IMG/VR virus record: IMGVR_UViG_3300009506_000006
Location: 1 to 64,000 of that record
DNA from: a virus
DNA length: 64,000 bases
Reading direction: 5' to 3' (one strand)
In this document: in pieces, positions 24,249 through 32,145 of the stretch
Position numbering within the stretch: position 1 is the first letter of the stretch
How the letters are laid out: every line of letters begins with the position of its first letter
Translations under genes and position numbers: made by a program
The notes under the pieces: model-generated
Seen by the model: the letters and a program-made list of their open reading frames with translations, nothing else
Database searches by the model: none
Told to the model about the DNA's origin: nothing

Positions 24249-24533
24249 CTATCCCATGGCGAAATTGATAGTATACTTCAATGATTCGGGTTTGCTAATA
24301 GGTTGGTAACTGTCACCAATCCATCGATACCACCATTCATTAGAGACATGCGCATATAAGCCTGGAACAATTTCTTCGATTACGCAAAATGGATAATAGC
24401 CGCATTCGTAAATGTTGCTGCCATTAGATGTAATAATTGCGTCAGCTTGGTTTAGACTTGTGAAATATCCGACACATCGCGTACCGTGATCGCAGGTGTG
24501 TATCTGATGAATTGTAGTAACAGTATAAATCAT
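24249..24533 (-). CDS. conserved small phage protein
   Basis: 94 aa: MIYTVTTIHQ, TRCVGYFTSLNQAD, YPFCVIEEIVPGLY is a pattern I recognise from many phage hypothetical proteins. Function unknown. ATGA-coupled to the DUF2958 gene. Confidence 0.7.
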   Translation of the reverse strand: MIYTVTTIHQIHTCDHGTRCVGYFTSLNQADAIITSNGSNIYECGYYPFCVIEEIVPGLYAHVSNEWWYRWIGDSYQPISKPESLKYTINFAMG

Positions 24534-24862
24534 TGCAAATCCATACCTTTGCGAATTTTGTCGATCTTGTTTACCGGCTGGATTGGAAACCACAGCTCAT
24601 TTTCACAGTCCACCTCAATGCCGTGAAATGACAAATCCTGCAGTTCACTGAAACTGATATAGCCCCACTCGGCGTTCTGGTAATCATTGTTGAGGATGGC
24701 GTATCCGAAGAACATGTCTTCGCCGTCGTATTCACAGATATACCAGTCAGACCCTCCGATAAAAAAATGTAGATAGATTAGTTTGTCTTTCGGGTGGATG
24801 TGCTCGGTTTTGTAAAGACCCGGGATTTTTGACAGCCGATCGCGGGTTGGAGTGTTCCACAT
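24530..24862 (-). CDS. DUF2958 domain protein
   Basis: 110 aa: MWNTPTRDRLSKIPGLYKTE, LHFFIGGSDWYICEYDGED, MFFGYAILNNDYQNAEWGYI match DUF2958, a short domain common on plasmids and phages. First gene of the operon from the promoter at 24889-24917. Confidence 0.85.
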   Translation of the reverse strand: MWNTPTRDRLSKIPGLYKTEHIHPKDKLIYLHFFIGGSDWYICEYDGEDMFFGYAILNNDYQNAEWGYISFSELQDLSFHGIEVDCENELWFPIQPVNKIDKIRKGMDLQ

Positions 24863-24888
24863 AACGGACCCTTTCTTTGTTCGAAATT

Positions 24889-24917
24889 ATCTTACTTTCG
24901 GTGAATTGACTTGTCAA
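24889..24917 (-). promoter_or_regulatory. sigma70-type promoter with operator
   Basis: TTGACA (24917-24912), exactly 17 bp, TAAGAT (24894-24889). ATCTTACTTTCGGTGAA over the -10 keeps one perfect operator half. Drives the leftward DUF2958-DUF1937 operon. Confidence 0.8.
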
Positions 24918-24973
24918 TACATGTTTTAATAAATTCACTTGAAAACAATAGATTTTGTTTTTAGAGGTTTATT

Positions 24974-25069
24974 ATGAGACGATTGGCTGCCATCTTGATG
25001 CCAGGCTTAACTGGATATGCCGGAACTCAATTTATAGAGGTATATACTTTAAGTACTTGGAATGATTAG
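24974..25069 (+). CDS. possible 31-aa peptide
   Basis: ATG 24974 with AGAGG 7 nt upstream; product begins MRRLAAILMPGLTGYAG. Isolated in a non-coding region, no homology recognised. Weak. Confidence 0.25.
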   Translation: MRRLAAILMPGLTGYAGTQFIEVYTLSTWND

Positions 25070-25149
25070 ATAAGTATCAAAAGCCTAAAAATTTCAAAAT
25101 TTTCTAGACATGTCTAAATGACAAGTCTTAAATATATTTAGCCTACATA

Positions 25150-25417
25150 CAGGCACCTGCGTATTTCCGGGCGGGCGGGACCTTGCCTCGTCCCGGACTT
25201 GGCATGTGATCATGGCAGTACCTACAGGCACCTGCGTATTTCCGGGCGGGCGGGACCTTGCCTCGTCCCGGGCTTGGCATGTGATCATGGCAGTACCTAC
25301 AGGCACCTGCGTATTTCCGGGCGGGCGGGACCTTGCCTCGTCCCGGACTTGGCATGTGACCATGGCAGTACCTACAGGCACCTGCGTATTTCCGGGCGGG
25401 CAGGACCTTTTTCCAGA
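25150..25417. repeat. 75-bp tandem direct repeat, three and a half copies
   Basis: The unit beginning AGGCACCTGCGTATTTCCGG starts at 25151, 25226, 25301 and 25376: exactly 75 bp apart, nearly identical, GC-rich. Each unit contains CGGGCGGGCGGGACC and a GTGATCATGGCAGTACC segment. Open frames across it simply reflect the multiple-of-three period. The fourth copy diverges after about 42 bp. Confidence 0.9.
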
Positions 25418-25798
25418 CGGACAGGACCCGCGGCTGAGCTTCCAGGGCGAGCGAAGCGAGCCCCAGGCCGCAGCCATCTTGAGTGGCAACAGGCCTCCGC
25501 ATGTTGGCTGAGTGCGTACGGCAGTTGACGACGTTCTATAGATTAGGCTGTTCAGAGCGGGCCATTGGGTGGGGGGGGGATAGGGGCAGCCGAAGCTTTC
25601 GAGAACCATGGCAGGTCAGGGGGAAGGGGGCGGGTTTTGAGGCGCTAATAAAGCCTGACAAATTTGTTTAGACAGATTGGTAACGATTATTTATGTCAAA
25701 GTCGAGCGCCTCAAAAGGGGCCTCTCTTCCCCCTTCCCCCTACCACGGCATTATTATTTATTGTTTGTCATTATAACCAAGGTGGTATGCCCAGACAT
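25418..25798. other. non-coding segment with a very long interrupted inverted repeat
   Basis: GGGGGAAGGGGG (25619-25630) pairs with 25729-25740, and TTTTGAGGCGCT (25635-25646) pairs with 25705-25716: 24 perfect pairs enclosing about 58 nt. A GGGT-G9-ATA tract lies at 25567-25582. No credible gene. See findings. Confidence 0.75.
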
Positions 25799-25835
25799 AA
25801 AAAAAGCCGAGACCCTGTGTAGGGATCCCGGCTTT
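25799..25835 (-). terminator. terminator after the Csx16-like gene
   Basis: AAAGCCG (25803-25809) pairs with CGGCTTT (25829-25835), with CCCT/AGGG inside, followed on the minus strand by a run of seven T. Confidence 0.85.
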
Positions 25836-25887
25836 GTGTTATACACCGGCCGCCATCCATCCCGCCCTGGCCGGTGAGGTTCTATAA

Positions 25888-26649
25888 CTATAATTTGCGT
25901 ATCTTATACGTTACGGGAGCAGCAGCGTACTTCCGTACTTGCTCCAGTGACAACTCCACTCCCCGAAGTTCCTTGGGCAATTCGGGCAGCGGGACTTCCG
26001 TGAAGCTCTCGCACAGACAGGAAAGCGAATGCGGCAGGACACCGCACACGCGCTTACCTGTGACGTCGATACCGCTGGCGTGCTCGATAACCTGCGTAGT
26101 TTCATTGGCGAGCCCGGTTTCCCGAAGGTATTCAACTAGCCCGGGATGCCGGGTAACGACCAATTCGACTGCAGGCCGTTGACTGGTTATGGCGGCTTTG
26201 GCAGCTGCCTGGGCCTTTACTATCACCCGGGCTGCTTCCGCCTCGGAAAGCAACTGCTTTAGCATCGAGAGTGAGGTTTCGGTTTCGATGCTGAAAGACG
26301 ATTGATTTCCGAAGAACGTTCCGAAAGCCAGATACCGCGGCGAGCCATTGATCAGGTAGACCGGGCGCTTACCGTTGGTACCCCGCCAAAGTGTGTAAGT
26401 AGGACTGTCCGGGTTAGTGCCCTCTGGATACTGAGTTAACGTCCGACCATGGAGAGCAGCCACATCGACGAGCGCCCTGACTGGGGCGTTGTGGTTGATC
26501 TGGCGATTGGCGAGCGCCTTGATGCAGGCCTCGCCGATAACTGTGAAAAAGGCGTCCGAAGCGTCCTGCGCTCCGGGGTCTTTGTAGTTAATTCCGATAT
26601 TATGCAGGACACCGGACGCTGCGGATGCAGTCGGAAGGTACAGCTTCAT
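25888..26649 (-). CDS. protein with C-terminal Csx16-like (ring nuclease) domain
   Basis: 253 aa. Residues about 158-253 match the order of the CRISPR-associated Csx16 (VVA1548) family: VVTRHPGLVEYLRETGL, a degenerate IEHASGIDVTGKRVCGVLP, then PELPKELRGVELSLEQV and YAAAPVTYKI. Csx16 has been reported to degrade cyclic tetra-adenylate, the messenger of type III CRISPR. The N-terminal 155 residues are unrecognised (SPTYTLWRGTNGKRPVYLIN; Ala-rich helix near 140-155). On a phage this domain could act as an anti-CRISPR; that is inference. Monocistronic: own terminator on each side. Confidence 0.65.
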   Translation of the reverse strand: MKLYLPTASAASGVLHNIGINYKDPGAQDASDAFFTVIGEACIKALANRQINHNAPVRALVDVAALHGRTLTQYPEGTNPDSPTYTLWRGTNGKRPVYLINGSPRYLAFGTFFGNQSSFSIETETSLSMLKQLLSEAEAARVIVKAQAAAKAAITSQRPAVELVVTRHPGLVEYLRETGLANETTQVIEHASGIDVTGKRVCGVLPHSLSCLCESFTEVPLPELPKELRGVELSLEQVRKYAAAPVTYKIRKL

Positions 26650-26783
26650 TTCTAGTCTCCTTTCTGCGGAGTTTTAGAACCTTTCTGTCCGCGAGGGTTC
26701 CGTCCTGCTCGCGCCCCGGAGCTGCCCCGGAGTATTGCGGCCCAGTTTCTCCGTCGACTTGGGCTTGGTCGCGGAATTTCACA

Positions 26784-26824
26784 GACAAAACAAGAGCCCG
26801 CTCTATTTTACTAGAGCGAGCCCT
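26784..26824 (-). terminator. terminator after the 565-aa gene
   Basis: On the minus strand GGGCTCGCTCTA, a short AT loop, TAGAGCGGGCTC, then TTGTTTTG. Separates the Csx16-like gene from the upstream operon. Confidence 0.8.
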
Positions 26825-26832
26825 TGGCTGAT

Positions 26833-28530
26833 TTAATAATGACTCGTCACCCAAGCCTGATACTCAGGCTCTTCGGGTGGTGGTGGCAGTGGTGGCAGTG
26901 GTGGTACTTGCGGCTGCTGCTTGGCTGCTTTATCCCGGGCGGTGAACCAGGCTTCCCGGATCAGCTCGAACTCGTTATCCGAAGGCCGATCTTTGAGAGG
27001 CTGGCCTTTGAGATCGCAACCAGTTTTCCTGGCATTGATGATCCAGGCGGCTGCGAACTTGATCTTGGACGCTGGGAGATTTCGCAGCCGTGATATTAGC
27101 GCACGGGCAGTACCGGGTTTATCGACGACTACCGACTGCGTAAGCCGGAACTCTCTATCGGGATACTGAGCTGCCTGCTGCCGGTTGGTCGTTAGCCAGA
27201 CCGTGTTAGCACGCAGCTGCGGCTTGTGCATGGCGGCTTGCGCTGCGTGGATCAGCGCGATTTTGCACCGGCGATATTCCCAGCGCCAGAAATTGAGCTG
27301 TTTGAGTGACTGGCGCTCATGTTCACTCCAGCCTCCAGCTGGTGTGCGCACCCAGGAGCGGGTAAGCTTCTGAGCAAAGACGAGCTGGCCGAATTTCTTC
27401 AGCCGGACCAAGCTGTCCTCACTACGCAGCTGGCGGATTACCTCCTGGAACCTGCGCGTGCAGGATTTCAGATGAGCGTCCTCTGCCTTGTTATCGTCCT
27501 GGTTGATCCGGGCGTAGCGGAACAGGTCCGGGGTACCGAAACCACGGTCAAGGACGAACTTGCCGTCTTCAGTGTGGAACCCATACGACTCGAACACCGC
27601 CGCAACATCGTGCTCCAACATTGCGGGTACCGGATCGGCCGCTAGCATCTGCAACTGCCGTTTCGTCAGACGCTGCCAAGCCTGCTCGAGGTCTTCGATG
27701 TCGTTAATAACGATGTCGTCCCAGGATTCCGGGTCGACGTCACCGTCTGAAGCCTCGGTTTCGATTTCGTCCTCGGCGAACCACGGATTTTCTTCGCCGA
27801 ACGGTCGCAGATCCCGGATTAACGAGAATGGTTTCTCGTTCACGTGAACCTCATCACTGACGAGTTCGCCAGCAAGCCCTTCGAAATACGGAAGGGCTTT
27901 GTCGACCCCGCGTTTCTGCACCCAGCGGATAAATTCAGGATGCAGTCTTCCGGAATCGTCAATGATGCCGAAGAAGTCAATGAGATCTTCGGCTTGGCCC
28001 AACGTGCAGCTGCATTGGCGGGCGACGACTTCAACCCGCTGCAGCTTCGAAATCTGCGGTACGTTCGTGCCCGGACGCTGCACGTTGCCGCTGCCGTCCC
28101 AGCACTGTTCGAAGATCTGCCGATCGAGCTGACTGAGATCCGAACAATGCTCGGACATGCCCCAGAAGCCTTCACCGAAGGCTTGAGCTGCGGGAACCTC
28201 GCGAGCGTTTAACCGGGCTGCTTCGTCGCGAGCCTGGGTCCAGAATCTGAATCCAGCCGACTCGACTGACCAGCGGCCGCAGGATGGGCATGTCGCAACC
28301 ACGAAGTGCTGATCGCGAAAGATATGCGGCGCATCGAACTGCAAATCCATGCCGCATTTAATACAGACTTCCGGCGCGCAATTTTCTTCCAGCATGCGCC
28401 GGTTATCGTGGTTAAACACGTGGCCGTCCGCGGTGTAGTCCGGTGGCTCAGCTCTGTCGAATTCAGGAGCTTGGTAACAGTTAGGCGGAGCGGCTTGACA
28501 AAGCTTCAAAGATTGTCTATAGGAATTCAT
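26833..28530 (-). CDS. large zinc-finger protein of unknown function
   Basis: 565 aa. Residues about 55-85 hold VCIKCGMDLQF and ATCPSCGRWSVE, a treble-clef-like zinc site. The middle is acidic (ETEASDGDVDPESWDD near 255), the C-terminal third is basic and aromatic (SLKQLNFWRWEYRRCKIAL), and the end is a poly-Pro segment (QVPPLPPLPPPPEEPEY). I do not recognise the family. Zinc finger plus basic helical region would suit nucleic-acid binding. GC-rich codon use, like its neighbours. Confidence 0.75.
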   Translation of the reverse strand: MNSYRQSLKLCQAAPPNCYQAPEFDRAEPPDYTADGHVFNHDNRRMLEENCAPEVCIKCGMDLQFDAPHIFRDQHFVVATCPSCGRWSVESAGFRFWTQARDEAARLNAREVPAAQAFGEGFWGMSEHCSDLSQLDRQIFEQCWDGSGNVQRPGTNVPQISKLQRVEVVARQCSCTLGQAEDLIDFFGIIDDSGRLHPEFIRWVQKRGVDKALPYFEGLAGELVSDEVHVNEKPFSLIRDLRPFGEENPWFAEDEIETEASDGDVDPESWDDIVINDIEDLEQAWQRLTKRQLQMLAADPVPAMLEHDVAAVFESYGFHTEDGKFVLDRGFGTPDLFRYARINQDDNKAEDAHLKSCTRRFQEVIRQLRSEDSLVRLKKFGQLVFAQKLTRSWVRTPAGGWSEHERQSLKQLNFWRWEYRRCKIALIHAAQAAMHKPQLRANTVWLTTNRQQAAQYPDREFRLTQSVVVDKPGTARALISRLRNLPASKIKFAAAWIINARKTGCDLKGQPLKDRPSDNEFELIREAWFTARDKAAKQQPQVPPLPPLPPPPEEPEYQAWVTSHY

Positions 28531-28627
28531 GGTTGAATCCTCCTAATTAGGTTGGGATGGTTTTAGCCGTGCCGGAGCCGGTGGATGAGACCGACTCCGG
28601 CAGTTCGATTTAGAAACAACAGAGTTT

Positions 28628-28780
28628 TTAATCTTCGTCTTCGTCTTTTTCAGAGTTGATGATGAAGTCGATATCGACGTCAGTAATGCGGGCGACGTCA
28701 AAGCCGACTGCTGCGAAGTGATCGGCTTCCACTTCATCGACCACAAAGTTGCCGGAATCAGTGAATACGATATAGTCCAT
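28628..28780 (-). CDS. small acidic protein
   Basis: 50 aa: MDYIVFTDSGNFVVDEVEA start, NSEKDEDED end. The start has GGAGGTGATACC upstream. First of three very short genes with near-identical leaders. A strong GCCGGAG hairpin (28571-28601) separates it from the 565-aa gene. Confidence 0.65.
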   Translation of the reverse strand: MDYIVFTDSGNFVVDEVEADHFAAVGFDVARITDVDIDFIINSEKDEDED

Positions 28781-28806
28781 GGTATCACCTCCTGTTTAGA
28801 ATATAG

Positions 28807-28920
28807 TTAGATGTTTAGAACCATGATCCAGCCAACGAGGCCGAACATGGCCGACAATACAATCATGAACGCTGCGATTTCCCACCATCGCAGCTCGCAA
28901 GAGTGATGACGATGTCTCAT
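28807..28920 (-). CDS. tiny membrane protein
   Basis: 37 aa: MRHRHHSCELRWW, then EIAAFMIVLSAMFGLVGWIM as one transmembrane span. Leader AAAGGAGGTGATATC. Confidence 0.65.
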   Translation of the reverse strand: MRHRHHSCELRWWEIAAFMIVLSAMFGLVGWIMVLNI

Positions 28921-28945
28921 GATATCACCTCCTTTCAAGAATTGT

Positions 28946-29038
28946 TTATGGCAGCATCACAATGCCGCCGATAACCGCCGCCATGACAGTGATGACGGCG
29001 AGATAAAACCCCAACCAGTCAATCCAATTAAACTGCAT
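28946..29038 (-). CDS. tiny membrane protein
   Basis: 30 aa: MQFNWIDWLGFYLAVITVMA then AVIGGIVMLP, a single transmembrane span. Leader GAAAGGAGGTGATCACA is the exact complement of the 16S rRNA 3' tail, the strongest possible Shine-Dalgarno. Confidence 0.65.
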   Translation of the reverse strand: MQFNWIDWLGFYLAVITVMAAVIGGIVMLP

Positions 29039-29116
29039 TGTGATCACCTCCTTTCGCAAATTATTTATGAATGAATACCAACACACAAAGTTTGCCGATC
29101 CCCTCTGCAACTTTCT

Positions 29117-29664
29117 GCACGGCCACTACGGGCAAGGTTAGGAATGATTGCCGGCTATGGCCGTGCCTTGCGAAGCTCGGAAACTCAATAGTGGCCGGTC
29201 AGTAGGATTTTGAATTTAGGTGAACGCCAGCGTCGCAGACATCAGATACGCCGCCAACTCTTTTATTTGAGCGGCGTACCTTCGTTCACCGGCCTCAAAA
29301 AACACACCTTCTCACGCCAGCAATCTCTGATTGCTTAAAGTCTTTTTGGCTAGTGTTAGAACGATTTGGGTGAACGCGGCGGCCTTTTAGCGCGATGTTA
29401 ACGTGTCACAAAGTCTAAGTTTTCGTGGCCGGTTGTGAATGAAATGACATTAAAACCAGAGATGTGTTTTTTGAGGTGAATTCAAAATCACGGCTAGTGT
29501 GGGGGCGAGCTTTGTGTGTGTGTAGCTGAGTCAGGCGTCGCCAACGTAGAAGATTGATGATTGTCAGGAGTTCGACGCCGACAAGGCGGCTTTCCTTGCT
29601 CAGGCTGCAAACGCTTTTTTTTTAAAGCAGCCTGAGTGCCGCCGACTCGAAGCATCCATGATGC
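29117..29664. ncRNA. candidate large structured RNA, about 550 nt
   Basis: No gene fits 29039-29892. The segment holds a nested set of perfect helices: 29206-29216 with 29479-29489 (11 bp), 29219-29226 with 29283-29290, 29247-29254 with 29271-29278, 29293-29306 with 29463-29476 (14 bp), 29319-29325 with 29329-29335, 29534-29540 with 29573-29579, 29585-29590 with 29638-29643, and 29599-29608 with 29627-29636 (10 bp). The first, second and fourth form a tight three-way junction. Strand is not settled; G-U extensions lean towards plus. Confidence 0.65.
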
Positions 29665-29847
29665 AGATCCTCAACGCGCATGTTTTTAAAAAAAGATGTT
29701 TCTGGTTTTTTGATGCCGAGTTTGCTTTTTGAAATGTTGACCTGAAAGGTGCGGAATCGGGAGCTAAAGGATGAGTTACGATTACATACCGGATCGAGTC
29801 TGTTGTGTGGCTGATCCGCTATTCGGGGTCCCCTCTGGGGCAAACAT

Positions 29848-29890
29848 AGAAAAAGCCTGGAGAACCATTGAGCTTGGTTCCGCAGGCTTT
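29848..29890 (-). terminator. terminator after the 54-aa zinc protein gene
   Basis: Minus strand: AAAGCCTG(C)GGAACCA, short loop, TGGTTCTCCAGGCTTT, then TTTCTA. Ends the leftward operon from about 31.3 kb. Confidence 0.85.
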
Positions 29891-29892
29891 GG

Positions 29893-30057
29893 TTACTCGG
29901 AATTGCTTGTGTAGAACTCTTCCCAGTATTCGGCTTCGCCCGGTTTACAGGTCGAGTGATGCTGGATGGCTTCCCTGGTTGTAGCATATGCCCCGCAGTT
30001 GTTGCATTGCCACATGTCTGCATCGTCGATATAGGTGAACTCGCTGTCTTTATACAT
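29893..30057 (-). CDS. small C2H2-like zinc protein
   Basis: 54 aa: MWQCNNCGAYATTREAIQHH then STC gives CxxC-x12-HHxxC, a single zinc finger. AAAGGAGC upstream. Twelve bp downstream of the metallopeptidase-like gene. Confidence 0.7.
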   Translation of the reverse strand: MYKDSEFTYIDDADMWQCNNCGAYATTREAIQHHSTCKPGEAEYWEEFYTSNSE

Positions 30058-30068
30058 GACTTGCTCCT

Positions 30069-30686
30069 TTACTCGAACATTCGCTGAATTCTCACCGCTT
30101 CCGGCTCTGGGTCGGTAGTCATTGTCCTGACGTCTCCGTGTAGCTTGTACCAGAATTGAAAATAATGCACTAGCTCGTGAGCCAGGGTGTGCACCTTGGC
30201 CCGATGAACGGTGAGCATAACCGTATTGGTTTTCCAGCTGAACACGTTACCACGCTGATCTCCGTATGTGTCGGTATCTGTCATCTGGGCAAACTCCTCA
30301 TCCGAGAAGTCCTCAGCTATGCGTATCGATGGTTTGGGCACAGCCGGATCCGGTGTGATGTACATAATGCGCGCCACCATGTCAAACGTGGTGTCGATAA
30401 CCCACGGCTCAAACGGCCAAGCTTCCTTGAAATTCTGCTCGGTGATTTCGCAACAGCCGTCAGTGGGCCTGCCGTGGCATGGACTGTTTCGGTCTTGCGT
30501 GATCCAGTGCCACATGGTTTCGGACCCCAGTTGCAGCGGCCTGTTGAGCATTGAAGCCTCGGCTATGTCCCGCTGCATGGCACTGAGGCTGTTATATCGG
30601 ATGGGCTGATGCGCAGTTGCAATCCATGCGATCTGTACAGTTGCTGCGCAGAGCATGGCAATTAGATATACAACTAGCGTTTTCAT
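30069..30686 (-). CDS. exported HExxH protein (DUF6647-like metallopeptidase fold)
   Basis: 205 aa. N-terminal signal-like segment (LVVYLIAMLCAATVQIAWIA). Residues about 168-177 contain AHELVHYFQF, an HExxH zinc motif after a helix with many beta strands. Short phage proteins with HELVHYxQ are known as DUF6647. Possibly acts on the envelope; substrate unknown. Confidence 0.7.
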   Translation of the reverse strand: MKTLVVYLIAMLCAATVQIAWIATAHQPIRYNSLSAMQRDIAEASMLNRPLQLGSETMWHWITQDRNSPCHGRPTDGCCEITEQNFKEAWPFEPWVIDTTFDMVARIMYITPDPAVPKPSIRIAEDFSDEEFAQMTDTDTYGDQRGNVFSWKTNTVMLTVHRAKVHTLAHELVHYFQFWYKLHGDVRTMTTDPEPEAVRIQRMFE

Positions 30687-30967
30687 TTTTCGCCTCCTTT
30701 AGCGAGGGACACCATCGAAGAATGAGATGGAACTTGCTCACTGTCTTCCCTTGACCCTGCTGTCCCCTCTTTCTGGTGTTCCTCGTATAACTTGTCTAGA
30801 TCCGCTTGCGCTTCACGACGCAGCGCTTTGGCTGCCGCTTGATCTCGAGCGGACGATTCGTGTGTTTCGATCCATGTGAAACGCTCGATTTTTTCTTGTA
30901 GATGAAGCATCTGACGCATGCGATCGGAGAAGACCTGCCTGCGCCAGCTGTATTGCACTGTTCCCAT
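30683..30967 (-). CDS. coiled-coil hypothetical protein
   Basis: 94 aa behind GGAGGTGCGCC. Residues 25-68 are a charged helix (AAAKALRREAQADLDKLYEE). ATGA-coupled to the exported HExxH gene. A structured leader with terminator lies immediately upstream. Confidence 0.6.
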   Translation of the reverse strand: MGTVQYSWRRQVFSDRMRQMLHLQEKIERFTWIETHESSARDQAAAKALRREAQADLDKLYEEHQKEGTAGSREDSEQVPSHSSMVSLAKGGEK

Positions 30968-30987
30968 GGCGCACCTCCGATAGATAT

Positions 30988-31300
30988 AAAAAAAGCCGAA
31001 ACCGCTGGAGTGCTTTGGCTGCTTTCACCCGTACAGCGCAGTAAAGGCTTGTGCCATATGTCGCACTGCACGGCGGTACTGACAGCTTTACGATCTCCCC
31101 TGGCTTCGGCTCTGATTGAACCTGATATATTTATGAGATTTATGAGACAGACTGTGTTTAAAACCTCACAGTCGCATAAGCGCCGTCCTCCTCCGGCTTT
31201 TCGTTTTCAGTGTTGCGTTTAATGGTTGTTGATGCTGGACGAGTTTTACCACCCAACCACGCGTCCCTGATCCCGACGACCCTGCTCGTCCGATAGATTT
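30988..31300 (-). ncRNA. candidate structured leader or small RNA ending in a terminator
   Basis: Minus strand. Helices: GGACGAG/CTCGTCC (31285-31291 with 31237-31243), GACTGTG/CACAGTC (31167-31173 with 31150-31156), a 10-bp helix 31102-31111 with 30994-31003 (one G-U on this strand), and GTAAAG/CTTTAC inside it. The strand 30994-31003 can instead pair locally with 31014-31020 and is followed by seven T, a terminator. Mutually exclusive pairings are typical of attenuators. No gene fits 31020-31312. Confidence 0.55.
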
Positions 31301-31312
31301 GGCGCGAGACTG

Positions 31313-31636
31313 TTACTCAAGCAATTTGATCAGCGTGTAGCTGTCTCGTCCTTGAAAACTGCGCTCCTGGCAGACGCCTTTGAAGGTGTCACCCTCTTTC
31401 ATACTTTTGACGGCGGCGGCAGTCTCGCCGAACGCCATCACCGGGATCCCTACGGAATACTTGATCCCGTTGAGTTCCCGCTCTTCGTTGACGATAAGAC
31501 GCACGTACTCGTTGCTGTTCTTATCGTTAGCGATGGTGACGGACTTGACAGGCGCCGTCACGAGTTTCTCGGCTGCATTGGCTATGCCGATCAATGCGAA
31601 TGTTGCAACCAAAAGCAAAACGATAATCTTTTTCAT
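31313..31636 (-). CDS. small exported protein
   Basis: 107 aa: signal peptide (IIVLLLVATFALIGIANAAE), then a beta-rich domain (VTAPVKSVTIANDKNSNEYV) of OB-like look. Probably periplasmic. AAAGGAAATTC upstream. Not recognised. Confidence 0.65.
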   Translation of the reverse strand: MKKIIVLLLVATFALIGIANAAEKLVTAPVKSVTIANDKNSNEYVRLIVNEERELNGIKYSVGIPVMAFGETAAAVKSMKEGDTFKGVCQERSFQGRDSYTLIKLLE

Positions 31637-31701
31637 TTGAATTTCCTTTCTGTCGTGATTGTGCCCAGCCGTCGATGCGACAGCTGGGCTGGCTGTTTTG
31701 G

Positions 31702-32145
31702 TTAGAACGGGATGTCGTCTTCCGTCATGTTCGGAGCGGGTGCGTCACCGACTTGATTCTGCATTTCCGGCGGGATCTCCGGCAACGGCGCACGGTTGCC
31801 GTTGGGTTGACCCATGGTTAGCCTCGGGAAGGCCGTCATTACGATCTCGGTCGTATAACGGGTGACCTTATTCTTGTCTTCCCACGACCGTGTTCTCAGC
31901 TCGCCTTCCATCTTGATCCGGGCGCCTTTCTTGTAATCCTCGTGCGCCCCGATCATTTCGGCCACTTTACGGAATGCCACGACGTTGTGCCATTCCGTGC
32001 GCTTTTGGTCGTCACCGTTGGCGTCACGCCAGAATTTACTGGTGGCGAGCCGCAGGCGACAGACCGCGGAGCCGTCCTGAAAATAATGCAGTTCAGGATC
32101 AGCCCCCAGGTTGCCTTCAAGAAACACGAAATTCTCTCTAATCAT
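31702..32145 (-). CDS. ssb: single-stranded DNA-binding protein
   Basis: 147 aa from ATG 32145 (GGAGG 8 nt upstream). OB-fold signatures FVFLEGNLGADPELHYF, LRLATSKFWRD, RTEWHNVVAFRKVAEM, then KKGARIKMEGELRTRSWEDK; acidic tail ends TEDDIPF like E. coli SSB, the partner-protein docking tip. It acts in phage DNA replication and recombination. Confidence 0.92.
   Translation of the reverse strand: MIRENFVFLEGNLGADPELHYFQDGSAVCRLRLATSKFWRDANGDDQKRTEWHNVVAFRKVAEMIGAHEDYKKGARIKMEGELRTRSWEDKNKVTRYTTEIVMTAFPRLTMGQPNGNRAPLPEIPPEMQNQVGDAPAPNMTEDDIPF

Noticed and set aside
25094-25609. Open frames of 100-171 aa on both strands over the 75-bp repeats
   Set aside because: The 75-bp period is a multiple of three, so any frame stays open. 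No ribosome-binding site; composition is not protein-like.
28543-28788. 81-aa frame over the small acidic gene
   Set aside because: Ser/Pro/Lys-rich shadow of the real 50-aa frame, which has the strong GGAGGTGAT leader.
29622-30023. 133-aa minus-strand frame
   Set aside because: It crosses the 54-aa zinc gene in another frame, a terminator and the structured-RNA region; no ribosome-binding site.
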